A DNA stretch of 38,196 bases from Erwinia pyrifoliae DSM 12163 (lineage in GTDB: Bacteria; Pseudomonadota; Gammaproteobacteria; Enterobacterales; Enterobacteriaceae): contig NC_017390.1 of NCBI RefSeq assembly GCF_000026985.1, forward strand, positions 1,775,495 through 1,813,690, in the 5' to 3' direction. Numbering within the stretch: the stretch's first letter is position 1; each line of letters opens with the position of its first letter. Below, piece by piece: positions 1-10,990 of the stretch. The notes under the pieces were generated by a model, which ran no database searches, had not been told where the DNA came from, and worked only from the letters and a program-made list of their open reading frames with translations. Position numbers and translations under genes: made by a program.

Positions 1-1
1 G

Positions 2-409
2 CTGGAGATGATTTTTGCAAAAGGGCCGGCAGCTCAATATGTTAGCAGTGGGCAGAACCTCAATTCCGCTAAGGAAAAGTTCGGAATACTGTCAGAAAAG
101 GCAGTGGAACAGCTTGAAAAAGCATTTGTCAGAAACTGGCTGGTGCCCCTCATTGATCGTGATTTTTCGGTTTCTGCCTCCATATTGAAACATAATATTA
201 AGTCCAAAAGCGCAAGGAATATTCTTGAAATTGAAACGGCGCAAAGAGGTGCAACATACCGTATTTTAAGAGGTGAACCCTGGACGGAAGTAGTGAAAAT
301 ATGCGGGATTCGTAAAGACAGTGATGCAGCGAAGATGTTGAAAGACCTGGCTGAAAAAGTGGCGAACGACCCGTATGAAATCTCCAGACGTCCTGTCTGG
401 AATGGCTGA
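2..409 (+). CDS. Unrecognised protein, 3' part only
   Basis: The reading frame is open from the window edge (codons at 2-4 and 5-7 read L, E) to a TGA at 407-409. The ATG at position 8 has GGAG directly against it with no spacing, so it is unlikely to be a start; the gene probably begins upstream and only the last ~135 residues are visible. The product is soluble, mixed charged and predicted mostly helical, with no membrane segment. It contains a short region around W-T-E-V-V-K-I-C-G-I followed by an Asp/Lys-rich helix. I do not recognise the family. The DNA is AT-richer than the adjoining cmoB, which hints at horizontal acquisition. In E. coli the neighbour on this side of cmoB is cutC; this protein is not CutC. 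It is convergent with cmoB, with a perfect palindrome between them. Confidence 0.6.
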   Translation: MEMIFAKGPAAQYVSSGQNLNSAKEKFGILSEKAVEQLEKAFVRNWLVPLIDRDFSVSASILKHNIKSKSARNILEIETAQRGATYRILRGEPWTEVVKICGIRKDSDAAKMLKDLAEKVANDPYEISRRPVWNG

Positions 410-500
410 TAGCCGGGTCAGCGTAGCGGACATCCCAGCTTAAAATGACGGGCTTTCGCGCTGGCGCGATCCACCGTCGTAAATTTCAGGGATGACCTTT

Positions 501-528
501 CGGGGCGAACGTATTTACGTTCGCCCCG
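501..528. repeat. Perfect 13-bp-arm palindrome, likely bidirectional terminator
   Basis: Arms 501-513 and 516-528 are perfect reverse complements around a two-base centre. The core is GGGGCGAACGTA / TACGTTCGCCCC. It lies between the convergent hypothetical gene and cmoB. There is no good T-tract on either side, so termination is inferred from position. The same GGGGCGAA...TTCGCCCC core recurs at 19833-19855. Confidence 0.7.
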
Positions 529-562
529 GAGGATTAAGATACATATTCAGGTCGGTTTATCT

Positions 563-2352
<1,790 letters not shown>

Positions 2353-2748
2353 CTAATCCAGCGTCAAAATCAGGTCCCACGGCAGGAACAACAAATTAAC
2401 GATAACCATACCCAGCAAGGAGAGCAGCGTCAGGATCATGCCATTGCGCCGCCACAGCAACGTTCTGCTGCGTAAGCCATAAGCGTGCAGAAGACGACCA
2501 AAGAAGAAAAACAGCCCCAGCAGATGCAGTAACCAGATATTGCATCCGTTCATCTCCATCATTACCAGCAGCAGCAGCGCAAGCGGAATATTTTCCACCG
2601 CATTACCGTGAATACGAATGGCAAGTTGAATATCGGAAACGCCGCCGTCGCCAATGGATACGCGATACTGGCGGCGCAGGCGTACCACATCCAGTGAAAA
2701 TTTCACCATTAAAAGCGCGCCAAGCACCACGTAGAGAGCACTGACCAT
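2353..2748 (-). CDS. yecN: MAPEG-family inner-membrane protein YecN
   Basis: This 131-residue protein has four predicted transmembrane helices and belongs to the MAPEG family (membrane-associated eicosanoid/glutathione metabolism proteins). Its cellular function is not established. The family-typical A-I-R-I-H-G-N-A-V-E-N-I-P segment (around 45-57) lies at the start of helix 2, and G-R-L-L-H-A-Y-G lies at the end of helix 3. I chose the ATG at 2748 because it gives M-V-S-A-L-Y and the same length as E. coli YecN (131). A frame extension to 2769 adds seven residues without homology. It lies between yecE and cmoA on the same strand, as in E. coli. Confidence 0.92.
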   Translation of the reverse strand: MVSALYVVLGALLMVKFSLDVVRLRRQYRVSIGDGGVSDIQLAIRIHGNAVENIPLALLLLVMMEMNGCNIWLLHLLGLFFFFGRLLHAYGLRSRTLLWRRNGMILTLLSLLGMVIVNLLFLPWDLILTLD

Positions 2749-2834
2749 TTCTTTCCCATCCTGTAACACTATTTTCGACTATATGGTAGCCAACAAAATC
2801 CGGACTGTCGCCCTGTTTGCGGCTCGCAAGGGAG

Positions 2835-3662
2835 TCAGAACAACATCTCTTGTTGCGGCCAGTCGGGCGCCTCACCCAATTGCGGTAGCGCACGCCGTAA
2901 CTCTGGCCAAAGGAAGCGTACCAGTTCGGGAGCAAAACCCACGTCCGGGGTGTGAATAAATAACCAAGGCTGGCCTGTACGGCACCATTGCGGTAAACGA
3001 TCCAGCCAGGATTGAAACCAGCGCAAATTGGCCTGTGCGTCATCGCCGCAGATAAAGCGGATCATTGGCGCATCTGCCGTCATCACCGCGTGTACCGGCA
3101 GTCGGGGCTTTTTACGCTGTGCTTCAACAATGGCAGCATGGGATGGGTTAGCGCTGTGAACGCCGCGCGTATCAAGGATAACCCGGTTGACGTTGCGCTG
3201 ATGCAGCCCGCGATTGAGCGCGCGTTCCGCCTCGCCTTTGGCAAAGAACTCAGGATGTCTGACCTCAACGCCATAGCGAAACGGTTGTGGCAGGGCGTCC
3301 AGAAACGTCCAAAGTGCAGGCAGGTCTGATGGCGAAAAGGCAGAAGGAAGTTGCAACCAGTACTGACCGATGCGGTCTGCCAGCGGCTCCAGCAGGCCAA
3401 AGAATTCCGTACAGAGAGAGCCACACTGACGCAGCGATGCCTGGTGGCTTATCGTGGCGGGAAACTTGAAGCAGAAACGAAACTCGTCGTGGGTCATCGA
3501 ACGCCAGCGCTGTACAACCTCCGGCTTTGGCAGGGCATAGAGCGTGGTATTGCCTTCAACGCAGTTGAAGTAGCGGGCATAATCTTCCAGGGTAGTCATC
3601 CCCAGTTTTTTCCATTGCGGGTGCTGCCACTGCGGCAGGCCGAGGTAAAACGGCATCATCAC
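2835..3662 (-). CDS. yecE: DUF72 family protein YecE
   Basis: The 275-residue protein belongs to the DUF72 (YecE) family of TIM-barrel-like proteins of unknown biochemical function. The N-terminal Y-L-G-L-P-Q-W and the F-N-C-V-E-G-N-T-T-L-Y-A block (about 33-44) are family hallmarks, as are F-C-F-K-F-P-A-T-I-S-H and G-V-E-V-R-H-P. Three successive ATG codons open the gene. The first, at 3662, has AGGA at a good distance upstream and is preferred, though the second or third could be used. In E. coli yecD (an isochorismatase-like hydrolase) follows on the aspS side; it is absent here and replaced by a gap of about 380 bases. Confidence 0.93.
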   Translation of the reverse strand: MMMPFYLGLPQWQHPQWKKLGMTTLEDYARYFNCVEGNTTLYALPKPEVVQRWRSMTHDEFRFCFKFPATISHQASLRQCGSLCTEFFGLLEPLADRIGQYWLQLPSAFSPSDLPALWTFLDALPQPFRYGVEVRHPEFFAKGEAERALNRGLHQRNVNRVILDTRGVHSANPSHAAIVEAQRKKPRLPVHAVMTADAPMIRFICGDDAQANLRWFQSWLDRLPQWCRTGQPWLFIHTPDVGFAPELVRFLWPELRRALPQLGEAPDWPQQEMLF

Positions 3663-4044
3663 TTATCCTGGTTGAATCGCTTGCCGGCGACTCTTATGTT
3701 TTAGCAGATAATAGCGCAAGAAAGGGCTTGAGGGCAGCGCCCGTAAGGTTTACCGCCACAGGATGACCGGGCAGACATCAATCTGACTGATGCACGCCGC
3801 CACTTGCCTGGCGGTCAGTCAGCCGCCGCGCGTGGGTTTGGCCGTTTTGTTATGCTGCTGCCGTATTGTTAACCGGTTATCGTCAACGGCGCGATAGCGG
3901 ACGTGTTCTCCCGCCGACAGCACTTATCCTGTGAGCCGTTTTCCATTATAATGAAGGCCATTTTTCGCGGCAGTAGCGCTCCTCCGAGCCGGATATTGAT
4001 TAAAAATGCTGCGCCAGTAGCGCTGAAGTTAAAAGGATATCGTT
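3663..4044. other. yecE-aspS intergenic region; yecD absent
   Basis: This 382-base divergent spacer has no convincing gene. In E. coli it would hold yecD. I looked on the minus strand for isochorismatase-like residues and found none. It contains a small inverted repeat CCGCCA...TGGCGG near 3798-3818 and the likely aspS promoter near its right end. The yecE promoter should lie near 3700-3720, where the minus strand carries a TTGCGC / TATTAT-like pair too closely spaced to call. Confidence 0.6.
3924..3952 (+). promoter_or_regulatory. Putative aspS promoter
   Basis: A perfect TATAAT -10 hexamer lies at 3947-3952, about 90 bases before the aspS ATG. The best -35 candidate with a 17-base spacer is TTATCC at 3924-3929, which is poor. 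The -10 match is the main evidence. Confidence 0.5.
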
Positions 4045-5832
4045 ATGCGTACCGAGTATTGTGGGCAGATCAATCTGTCTCATGTAGGCCAGCAAGTAAC
4101 ACTTTGTGGCTGGGTTAACCGCCGCCGCGACCTCGGCAGCCTGATTTTTATTGATATGCGTGACCGTGAAGGCATCGTGCAGGTGTTCTTCGACCCGGAC
4201 CACCAGCAGGCTTTCAAGCAGGCTTCCGAGTTGCGTAACGAATTCTGCATCCGCATTGTTGGCACCGTGCGCGCACGCGATGACAAAAATAAAAATGGCG
4301 ACATGGCGACCGGTGAAATCGAAGTTTTCGCCACCGAGCTGACCATCATTAACCGTTCGGAACCGCTGCCGCTGGATTCAAACCAGACGAACAGTGAAGA
4401 AGCCCGGCTGAAATATCGCTATCTCGATCTGCGTCGCCCCGAGATGGCAAACCGCCTTAAGGCGCGTGCCAAAATCACCAGTTTGGTGCGCCGTTTTATG
4501 GACGACGAAGGCTTCCTGGATATTGAAACCCCGATGCTGACGAAAGCCACGCCGGAAGGCGCGCGTGACTATCTGGTGCCAAGCCGCGTGCATAAAGGTA
4601 AGTTCTATGCGCTACCGCAGTCGCCCCAGCTGTTCAAGCAGCTGCTGATGATGTCGGGCTTCGATCGCTACTATCAAATCGTCAAATGTTTCCGTGATGA
4701 AGATCTGCGCGCCGACCGTCAGCCGGAATTTACTCAGATTGACGTAGAAACCTCATTTATGACTGCACCCCAGGTGCGCGAAATAATGGAACGCCTGGTG
4801 CGCAACCTGTGGCTGGACGTCAAATCAGTGGATCTCGGTGCATTCCCGAGTATGACCTTCGCTGAAGCGATGCGCCGTTATGGTTCCGATAAGCCGGACT
4901 TGCGTAACCCGATGGAGCTGGTGGATGTTGCCGACCTGCTGAAAGACCTTGAGTTTAAGGTATTTTCAGGCCCGGCAAACGATGCGAAAGGGCGCGTGGC
5001 AGCGCTGCGCGTACCGGGCGGTGCCGGTCTTAGCCGTAAGCAGATTGACGATTACACCCGGTTTATTGAGATCTACGGCGCGAAAGGCCTGGCTTACATC
5101 AAGATTAACGAGCGAGCTAAGGGTCTTGAAGGCATTACCAGCCCGGTGGCGAAATTCCTTAATGCCGACATCGTTGACGCGATTCTGCAACGTACCGCTG
5201 CTCTCGACGGTGACCTGATCTTCTTCGGTGCCGACAGGGCGAAAGTGGTGGCCGATGCGCTGGGCGCGCTGCGCCTGAAGCTGGGGCGCGATCTGAAAAT
5301 CACCAACGAATCCGCCTGGGCGCCGCTGTGGGTGGTGGATTTCCCCCTGTTCGAAGACGATGGCGAAGAAGGATTGACCGCCATGCACCATCCGTTCACC
5401 GCGCCGAAAGACATGTCGCCAGAGCAGTTGAAAAACGCGCCAGAAACCGCGATTGCCAACGCTTACGATATGGTTATCAACGGCTATGAAGTTGGGGGAG
5501 GCTCCGTGCGTATCCATAACGGGCAGATGCAGCAGACGGTGTTTGGCATTCTCGGTATTACCGAGCACGAACAGCGTGAGAAGTTTGGTTTCCTTCTGGA
5601 CGCGTTGAAATTTGGCACACCGCCGCACGCGGGCCTCGCTTTCGGCCTCGACAGGCTGGTGATGCTGTTGACCGGCACGGATAATATTCGTGATGTGATC
5701 GCCTTCCCGAAAACCACCGCTGCCGCCTGTCTGATGACGGAAGCGCCGAACTTTGCTAACCCGGCGTCGTTAACCGAGCTGGGCATTGAAGTGGTGAAAA
5801 AGAGTAAAGACTCGCAGTCAGAGAACGATTAA
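4045..5832 (+). CDS. aspS: Aspartyl-tRNA synthetase
   Basis: AspRS ligates aspartate to tRNA-Asp in the cytoplasm. The 595-residue protein (E. coli 590) has an N-terminal OB-fold anticodon-binding domain (about 15-105). The class II catalytic core carries the flipping-loop region around T-P-E-G-A-R-D-Y (169-176) and motif 2 [10 protein letters not shown] (216-225). A bacterial GAD insertion domain follows, and motif 3 G-L-A-F-G-L-D-R lies near 532-539. AAGGA precedes the ATG at 4045 at normal spacing. The TAA overlaps the ATG of nudB (TAATG at 5830-5834), so nudB is translationally coupled. The C-terminus is slightly longer and more charged than in E. coli. Confidence 0.98.
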   Translation: MRTEYCGQINLSHVGQQVTLCGWVNRRRDLGSLIFIDMRDREGIVQVFFDPDHQQAFKQASELRNEFCIRIVGTVRARDDKNKNGDMATGEIEVFATELTIINRSEPLPLDSNQTNSEEARLKYRYLDLRRPEMANRLKARAKITSLVRRFMDDEGFLDIETPMLTKATPEGARDYLVPSRVHKGKFYALPQSPQLFKQLLMMSGFDRYYQIVKCFRDEDLRADRQPEFTQIDVETSFMTAPQVREIMERLVRNLWLDVKSVDLGAFPSMTFAEAMRRYGSDKPDLRNPMELVDVADLLKDLEFKVFSGPANDAKGRVAALRVPGGAGLSRKQIDDYTRFIEIYGAKGLAYIKINERAKGLEGITSPVAKFLNADIVDAILQRTAALDGDLIFFGADRAKVVADALGALRLKLGRDLKITNESAWAPLWVVDFPLFEDDGEEGLTAMHHPFTAPKDMSPEQLKNAPETAIANAYDMVINGYEVGGGSVRIHNGQMQQTVFGILGITEHEQREKFGFLLDALKFGTPPHAGLAFGLDRLVMLLTGTDNIRDVIAFPKTTAAACLMTEAPNFANPASLTELGIEVVKKSKDSQSEND

Positions 5833-6266
5833 TGGCTTGTAAGCATCCGGTTTCGGTTCTGGTCGTGATTTACGCGAGTGACACCGGACGGGTGTTGATG
5901 TTGCAGCGGCGTGATGATGTGGCTTTCTGGCAATCGGTGACCGGCAGCTGTGAGCCGGGTGAAAGCCTGGCGCAAACCGCGCAGCGCGAAGTTCAGGAAG
6001 AAACCGGTATTGATGTTAACGCCGGGCAACTGCGCCTCGTCGACTGCCAGCGTTATATCGAATTCGAAATCTTCAGTCATTTTCGCCATCGTTACGCGCC
6101 GGGCACCACCCATAACCGGGAACACTGGTTTACCCTGGCGCTGCCGGGCGAACGCGATATCAGGCTGAGCGAGCACCTGGCCTTTCAGTGGCTGGCACCA
6201 CCGGACGCCGCCGCGCTCACCAAGTCCTGGAGTAATCGCCAGGCAATTGAAGAATTTGTCAGATAA
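5832..6266 (+). CDS. nudB: Dihydroneopterin triphosphate diphosphatase NudB
   Basis: NudB removes pyrophosphate from dihydroneopterin triphosphate, an early step of folate synthesis. The Nudix box G-x5-E-x7-R-E-x2-E-E-x-G is complete: G38, E44, R52-E53, E56-E57 and G59. The conserved C-Q-R-x-x-E-F-E-I-F-S-H segment and the C-terminal A-L-T-K-S-W-S-N-R-Q-A-I-E mark it as NudB rather than another Nudix enzyme. At 144 residues it is six shorter than the E. coli protein; the difference lies at the two ends. Its ATG overlaps the aspS stop codon, as expected of an aspS-nudB-yebC transcription unit. Confidence 0.95.
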   Translation: MACKHPVSVLVVIYASDTGRVLMLQRRDDVAFWQSVTGSCEPGESLAQTAQREVQEETGIDVNAGQLRLVDCQRYIEFEIFSHFRHRYAPGTTHNREHWFTLALPGERDIRLSEHLAFQWLAPPDAAALTKSWSNRQAIEEFVR

Positions 6267-6355
6267 ACGGGTTAATCTTTTGAACTCAGTCAGATGTCCA
6301 GGCATTTTCGGCGAAGATAGCCTGTGCAATATGCAATACGGAGAGAATATTCAAG

Positions 6356-7099
6356 ATGGCGGGACATAGTAAATGGGCAAACACCAAGCACCGCAAGGCT
6401 GCTCAGGATGCCAAACGCGGTAAAATCTTCACCAAAATCATCCGTGAACTGGTGACCGCAGCCAAACTGGGCGGTGGAGATGCCGGTTCTAACCCGCGTC
6501 TGCGTGCAGCCATGGACAAAGCGCTGGCAAACAATATGACGCGTGACACCATGAACCGTGCCATTGCACGCGGCGTTGGCGGTGATGATGATTCCAATAT
6601 GGAAACCATCATTTATGAAGGCTACGGCCCGGGCGGCACAGCGGTGATGGTTGAATGCCTGAGCGACAACCGCAACCGTACCGTTTCCGAAGTGCGTCAT
6701 GCCTTTAGCAAAACCGGTGGCAACCTCGGTACCGACGGCTCTGTAGCCTATCTGTTCACCAGAAAAGGGGTGATTTCATACGCACCGGGCCTGAACGAAG
6801 ATACGGTGATGGATGCGGCGCTGGAAGCGGGGGCTGACGACGTGGTCACTTATGATGATGGCGCTATCGATGTGTTTACCGCCTGGGAAAACATGGGCGC
6901 AGTGAAGGATGTGCTGGATGCGGCGGGCCTGCAGGCTGAAAGTGCTGAAGTCACCATGATCCCATCGACCAAAGCGGACATGGATATGGAAACCGCGCCG
7001 AAACTGCTGCGCCTGATCGATATGCTGGAAGACTGCGATGACGTACAGGAAGTTTACCATAATGGTGAGATTTCTGACGAGGTGGCGGAAACCCTGTGA
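6356..7099 (+). CDS. yebC: YebC/TACO1 family translation or regulatory protein
   Basis: The 247-residue protein is a full-length member of the YebC/TACO1 family. Members have been described both as DNA-binding regulators and as factors that relieve ribosome stalling; which applies here cannot be read from sequence. The start [14 protein letters not shown] and the following K-R-G-K-I-F-T-K are the family signature. [11 protein letters not shown] segment and the acidic second domain follow. A GGAGAG ribosome-binding site precedes the ATG at 6356. It sits between nudB and ruvC, the usual enterobacterial arrangement, and ends 31 bases before ruvC. Confidence 0.97.
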   Translation: MAGHSKWANTKHRKAAQDAKRGKIFTKIIRELVTAAKLGGGDAGSNPRLRAAMDKALANNMTRDTMNRAIARGVGGDDDSNMETIIYEGYGPGGTAVMVECLSDNRNRTVSEVRHAFSKTGGNLGTDGSVAYLFTRKGVISYAPGLNEDTVMDAALEAGADDVVTYDDGAIDVFTAWENMGAVKDVLDAAGLQAESAEVTMIPSTKADMDMETAPKLLRLIDMLEDCDDVQEVYHNGEISDEVAETL

Positions 7100-7130
7100 G
7101 GTTCTGCCGGCCGTTCGCCGGGAGCGCAGC

Positions 7131-7652
7131 ATGGCGATAATCCTCGGAATTGACCCCGGTTCGCGCGTGACTGGCTACGGCGTCATCCGTCAAACGGGGC
7201 GGCAGTTGAGTTATCTGGGCAGCGGGTGCATCCGTACCAGCGTCACCGATCTGCCGTCCCGCCTTAAGCTGATCTACGCCGGAGTGAGTGAAATCATCAC
7301 CCAGTTCCGGCCGGAATACTTTGCTATCGAGCAGGTCTTTATGGCGAAGAACGCTGACTCAGCGCTCAAGCTGGGCCAGGCGCGCGGAGCGGCAATCGTC
7401 GCGGCGGTCAATCAGGATCTGCCGGTATTTGAGTATGCGGCTCGCCAGGTGAAACAGACCGTGGTTGGTATTGGTAGCGCCGAGAAAAGTCAGGTGCAGC
7501 ATATGGTACGTACCCTGCTTAAACTGCCCGCTAACCCACAGGCAGATGCGGCAGATGCGCTGGCCATTGCCATCACCCATTGCCATATGAGCCAGAATGT
7601 CACCCGCCTGGGTGAGGGAAATCTCAACCTCGCACGCGGTCGTCTGCGTTAA
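7131..7652 (+). CDS. ruvC: Holliday junction resolvase RuvC
   Basis: RuvC is the dimeric endonuclease that cleaves Holliday junctions symmetrically after RuvAB branch migration. The 173-residue product has the same length as E. coli RuvC. The catalytic acidic residues sit in G-I-D-P-G-S-R (D7), F-A-I-E-Q-V-F (E66) and Q-A-D-A-A-D-A (D138 and D141). The frame is open further upstream, but the ATG at 7131 has GGAG ten bases before it and gives the conserved M-A-I-I-L-G-I-D start. In E. coli yebB separates ruvC from ruvA; here ruvA follows directly, with a combined terminator and LexA operator between. Confidence 0.98.
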   Translation: MAIILGIDPGSRVTGYGVIRQTGRQLSYLGSGCIRTSVTDLPSRLKLIYAGVSEIITQFRPEYFAIEQVFMAKNADSALKLGQARGAAIVAAVNQDLPVFEYAARQVKQTVVGIGSAEKSQVQHMVRTLLKLPANPQADAADALAIAITHCHMSQNVTRLGEGNLNLARGRLR

Positions 7653-7679
7653 AAGCTGGATATCTATCCAGCTTTTTTT
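7653..7679 (+). terminator. ruvC rho-independent terminator
   Basis: Arms AAGCTGGAT (7653-7661) and ATCCAGCTT (7666-7674) enclose a four-base loop and run into a T-tract ending at 7679. The hairpin begins immediately after the ruvC TAA. The same bases form the ruvAB LexA box. Confidence 0.75.
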
Positions 7680-7689
7680 ATGCTATAAA
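7654..7689 (+). promoter_or_regulatory. LexA operator and ruvAB promoter
   Basis: CTGGATATCTATCCAG at 7656-7671 fits the LexA consensus CTG-N10-CAG, and to my recollection it is the same core as the E. coli ruvA SOS box. A TATAAA -10 element lies at 7684-7689, so the operator covers the -35 position (about 7661-7666) and LexA binding would block the promoter. ruvAB is therefore expected to be SOS-inducible. Confidence 0.88.
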
Positions 7690-7721
7690 CCCCTGATTAT
7701 GATTATCTTGAGGAAGCTATT

Positions 7722-8336
7722 GTGATAGGTCGTCTGAGAGGCATTATCCTGGAAAAACAGCCGCCAGCGGTGTTAATTGAAGCCAGCGGTGTCGGTTATG
7801 AGGTGCAAATGCCAATGACCTGTTTTTATGAGCTTCCCGAACTCCAGCAGGAAGCGGTGATCTTCACCCATTTTGTGGTGCGTGAAGATGCCCAACTGCT
7901 GTTTGGCTTTAACAGTAAGCCGGAGCGCGCACTGTTCCGGGAACTGATCAAAGTGAACGGCGTTGGGCCGAAACTGGCACTGGCTATTCTGTCCGGTATG
8001 TCGGCGCAGCAGTTTGTGACCGCCGTTGAGCGCGGCGAGATTGCGGCGCTGGTCAAGCTGCCGGGCGTCGGCAAAAAAACCGCCGAGCGTCTGGTGGTCG
8101 AAATGAAAGACCGCTTTAAAGGGATGCACGGCGATCTGTTTGCCAGCGACGCACCGTTTGCGCTGACCAGTGAAATGACCAAAGAGACGGGCAACGATGC
8201 CGAAAGCGAAGCGGTAGCGGCGCTGATCGCCCTGGGGTACAAGCCACAGGAGGCCAGCCGGATGATCGTTAAGACAGGTAAGCCTGATGCCGATTGCGAA
8301 ACGTTAATTCGTGAAGCGCTGCGCGCAGCTATTTGA
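7722..8336 (+). CDS. ruvA: Holliday junction branch migration protein RuvA
   Basis: RuvA binds four-way junctions as a tetramer and loads the RuvB motor. The 204-residue protein has the OB-fold domain I (about 1-63) and a pair of helix-hairpin-helix motifs in domain II (N-G-V-G-P-K-L-A near 79-86 and L-P-G-V-G-K-K-T-A near 114-122). After an acidic linker, the C-terminal domain III ends in A-L-G-Y-K-P-Q-E-A and contacts RuvB. The start is a GTG at 7722 with GAGGAAG upstream; the M-I-G-R-L-R-G-I-I start is conserved. It is followed eight bases later by ruvB, the standard ruvAB operon. Confidence 0.98.
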   Translation: MIGRLRGIILEKQPPAVLIEASGVGYEVQMPMTCFYELPELQQEAVIFTHFVVREDAQLLFGFNSKPERALFRELIKVNGVGPKLALAILSGMSAQQFVTAVERGEIAALVKLPGVGKKTAERLVVEMKDRFKGMHGDLFASDAPFALTSEMTKETGNDAESEAVAALIALGYKPQEASRMIVKTGKPDADCETLIREALRAAI

Positions 8337-8344
8337 GGTAGAGC

Positions 8345-9349
8345 ATGATAGAAGCCGATCGCCTGGTCGCCGCCGGAGTTATCACCGAAGAGGAAGTCAT
8401 CGATCGCGCCATCCGCCCGAAGATGCTGGAAGAGTATGTCGGCCAGCCGGTGGTGCGCGAACAGATGGAGATTTTTATCAAAGCCGCTCAGATGCGTGGT
8501 GATGCCCTCGATCATCTGCTGATTTTCGGTCCTCCCGGTTTGGGTAAAACCACCCTGGCGAATATTGTCGCCAATGAGATGGGGGTTAATCTGCGCACCA
8601 CCTCCGGCCCGGTGCTGGAAAAAGCCGGCGATCTTGCCGCCATGCTGACCAATCTGGAGCCGCACGACGTGCTGTTTATTGATGAGATCCATCGCCTGTC
8701 GCCGGTGGTGGAAGAGGTGCTTTATCCCGCTATGGAAGATTATCAGCTGGATATTATGATTGGTGAAGGCCCGGCAGCACGCTCGATAAAGCTCGATCTT
8801 CCCCCGTTTACCCTGATCGGTGCCACCACCCGCGCCGGTTCGCTGACCTCACCGCTGCGTGACCGTTTTGGCATCGTCCAGCGTCTGGAGTTTTACCGCG
8901 TCGAAGACTTGCAGCACATTGTCGGGCGCAGTGCTGCCTGTCTCGGTTTGCCGCTCAGCGATGAAGGTGCGCTGGAGATCGCCCGCCGTGCACGCGGTAC
9001 GCCGCGTATTGCCAATCGCCTGCTGCGCCGCGTGCGTGACTTTGCCGAGGTGCGGGCGGCAGGGGAGATGAGCGGCGACGTGGCCTGTAAAGCGCTGGAC
9101 ATGCTAAGCGTTGATTCTGAAGGCTTTGACTATATGGACCGCAAACTGCTGCTGGCCATTATCGATAAGTTTATGGGCGGGCCGGTCGGGCTGGACAATC
9201 TGGCGGCGGCTATTGGAGAAGAGCGCGAAACCATCGAAGATGTGCTGGAACCTTACTTGATCCAACAGGGGTTTATCCAGCGCACGCCGCGTGGCCGTCT
9301 TGCCACTCAACATGCTTATAAACATTTTGGCATCACCCGCGAAGGCTGA
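8345..9349 (+). CDS. ruvB: Holliday junction ATP-dependent helicase RuvB
   Basis: RuvB is the AAA+ hexameric motor that drives branch migration with RuvA. The 334-residue protein (E. coli 336) shows Walker A GPPGLGKT at 62-69, Walker B F-I-D-E-I-H at 111-116 and sensor 1 G-A-T-T-R-A-G. The R-D-R-F-G arginine-finger segment follows, and the sensor 2 region is G-T-P-R-I-A-N-R. A winged-helix DNA-binding domain ends the protein ([12 protein letters not shown]). AGGTAGAGC precedes the ATG at 8345. It is convergent with znuB, 79 bases downstream. Confidence 0.98.
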   Translation: MIEADRLVAAGVITEEEVIDRAIRPKMLEEYVGQPVVREQMEIFIKAAQMRGDALDHLLIFGPPGLGKTTLANIVANEMGVNLRTTSGPVLEKAGDLAAMLTNLEPHDVLFIDEIHRLSPVVEEVLYPAMEDYQLDIMIGEGPAARSIKLDLPPFTLIGATTRAGSLTSPLRDRFGIVQRLEFYRVEDLQHIVGRSAACLGLPLSDEGALEIARRARGTPRIANRLLRRVRDFAEVRAAGEMSGDVACKALDMLSVDSEGFDYMDRKLLLAIIDKFMGGPVGLDNLAAAIGEERETIEDVLEPYLIQQGFIQRTPRGRLATQHAYKHFGITREG

Positions 9350-9428
9350 CAGATCCGACCCTTAGCGGCCGGCTCCGGGGGTTATTTGCTGCTGCCGGCC
9401 TGCCATGCGGTACGCCAGCAGACAGCAT

Positions 9429-10214
9429 TTATACCTGCGGCTTTTTTATCATGCTTAACATAAACATAAGAGACGCACCCAGCACCACCGATGGCCCCGC
9501 CGGCGTATCATAAAACGCCGAGAAGCTCAGCCCGGACGTAACCGCCAGCACACCGACAATCACCGCCATTATCGCCATCTGTTCCGGGGAGCGGGCGAAG
9601 CGTCGCGCGGTCGCTGCCGGAATAATCAGCAGGGAGGTGATAATCAATGCGCCAACAAACTTCATCGCGACACCAATCGTCAGTGCTGTAATCAACATCA
9701 GGATCATTTTGGTTCGCTGAATATTAATCCCATCCACCTGCGCCAGTTCCGGGCTGATCGTCAGTGACAGCAGGGCGCGCCACTGCCACGCCAGCAGCGC
9801 TAACACCAGCGTGACGCCCGCCAAAATGGTCCACAGATCGCCCGGCGTCACCGCCAACAGATCGCCAAACAGGTAGGCCATCAAATCGACGCGCACATCA
9901 GACATCAGGCTGACCACCACCATTCCTAACGACAGAGCGCTGTGTGCCATAATCCCCAGCAGGGTGTCAAGTGCCAGATGGGGGCGGCGCTCAAGCCAGA
10001 CCAGGATTAGCGATAACAGCAGCGTCACGACAATGACCGCATAAAACGGGCTGATGTTAAGCAACAGGCCGAAGGCCACGCCGAGTAGCGAAGCATGTGC
10101 CAGAGTATCGCCAAAGTAGGACATGCGGCGCCAGACAACAAATGAGCCGAGAGGGCCGGCCGCCAGTGCCAGTAAAACCCCGGCCAGCCAGCCGGGCAAG
10201 AGCAATTCAATCAT
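9429..10214 (-). CDS. znuB: Zinc ABC transporter permease ZnuB
   Basis: ZnuB is the inner-membrane permease of the high-affinity zinc importer ZnuABC. The 261-residue product equals the E. coli length and has about eight hydrophobic helices. The [10 protein letters not shown] and A-A-T-A-R-R-F-A-R segments are conserved in ABC-3 family permeases. The frame extends upstream to 10316, but that extension lies inside znuC and has no family match. The ATG at 10214 yields M-I-E-L-L-L-P-G-W as in E. coli and overlaps the znuC 3' end by eight bases, so it is translationally coupled to znuC. Confidence 0.96.
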   Translation of the reverse strand: MIELLLPGWLAGVLLALAAGPLGSFVVWRRMSYFGDTLAHASLLGVAFGLLLNISPFYAVIVVTLLLSLILVWLERRPHLALDTLLGIMAHSALSLGMVVVSLMSDVRVDLMAYLFGDLLAVTPGDLWTILAGVTLVLALLAWQWRALLSLTISPELAQVDGINIQRTKMILMLITALTIGVAMKFVGALIITSLLIIPAATARRFARSPEQMAIMAVIVGVLAVTSGLSFSAFYDTPAGPSVVLGASLMFMLSMIKKPQV

Positions 10215-10965
10215 GACGGATAAATCCCTTGCGCAAAATAATTCGTCCCTGGAGATCGTGACGGTGGTTGTGATGGTGGCGGTAAATCGCCAACTGCTCC
10301 GCACCGCGAGGGCCAAACATCGAAATAAATTCAGGGTGTTGAGATACCGCTTCCGGCGTACCAGAACAGCAAATGTGATGATTGAGGCACAGCACCTCGT
10401 CAGTTTTTGCCATCACCAGATGCAAATCGTGTGAAACCATTAATACGCCACAGTTCAGCTCGCGCCGAAGCTGGTCAATCAGGTCGTACAGCGCCACCTG
10501 ACCATTAACGTCTACTCCCTGAGTGGGTTCATCCAGTACCAGCAGCTGCGGCTGGTTGAGCAACGCTCGCGCCAGCAGGACACGCTGCATTTCGCCGCCG
10601 GAGAGTTTTTGCAAGGGAAATTCCAGCAGGTGCGCTGCCTGCACCCGTTTTAAGGCGGGCAGGATATCGTCACGCTTTACGCCAGAGCGCAGCTGCATAA
10701 AGCGCCCGACGGATAGCGGCAGCGTGACATCCAGGTGAATTTTTTGCGGAACGTAGCCAATACGTAGCTGCTCCGGGCGCAGCACCTTGCCGGAGCCGGG
10801 TGCGATGAGTCCCAGCACCACGCGTACCAGTGTCGATTTCCCTGCACCGTTCGGACCAAGCAGGGTTAGAATTCGGCCTGGCTGTAGTGAAAGCGACACG
10901 TCAGAGAGCACCTGCCGTTGACCAAAGTTCACTGATATTTTTTCAAGGGCGATCAAATTGGGCAT
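10207..10965 (-). CDS. znuC: Zinc ABC transporter ATP-binding protein ZnuC
   Basis: ZnuC is the ATPase that powers zinc import through ZnuB. The 252-residue protein has Walker [10 protein letters not shown] at 37-45, the ABC signature LSGGE at 121-125, Walker B L-L-V-L-D-E-P-T at 141-148 and an H-loop in M-V-S-H-D. The C-terminal tail is rich in histidine (R-H-H-H-N-H-R-H), as in enterobacterial ZnuC. It is divergent from znuA, with a 77-base shared promoter region that carries a Zur operator. Confidence 0.97.
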   Translation of the reverse strand: MPNLIALEKISVNFGQRQVLSDVSLSLQPGRILTLLGPNGAGKSTLVRVVLGLIAPGSGKVLRPEQLRIGYVPQKIHLDVTLPLSVGRFMQLRSGVKRDDILPALKRVQAAHLLEFPLQKLSGGEMQRVLLARALLNQPQLLVLDEPTQGVDVNGQVALYDLIDQLRRELNCGVLMVSHDLHLVMAKTDEVLCLNHHICCSGTPEAVSQHPEFISMFGPRGAEQLAIYRHHHNHRHDLQGRIILRKGFIRHD

Positions 10966-10990
10966 ATTAATTACAGTTTGCAGAAATTTT

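Noticed and set aside
2603..3043. 146-codon minus-strand frame across yecN and yecE
   Set aside because: It is an out-of-frame shadow of two well-supported genes.
4966..5628. 220-codon minus-strand frame inside aspS
   Set aside because: Antisense to a fully conserved synthetase; no recognisable domain.
7826..8692. 288-codon minus-strand frame opposite ruvA and ruvB
   Set aside because: It is antisense to conserved ruvAB coding sequence and has low-complexity, Ser/Ala-rich content typical of a shadow frame.
9350..9428. Possible terminator between convergent ruvB and znuB
   Set aside because: CTGCTG/CAGCAG and GGCCGG segments can pair only with long loops and mismatches; no clear hairpin with a T-tract.
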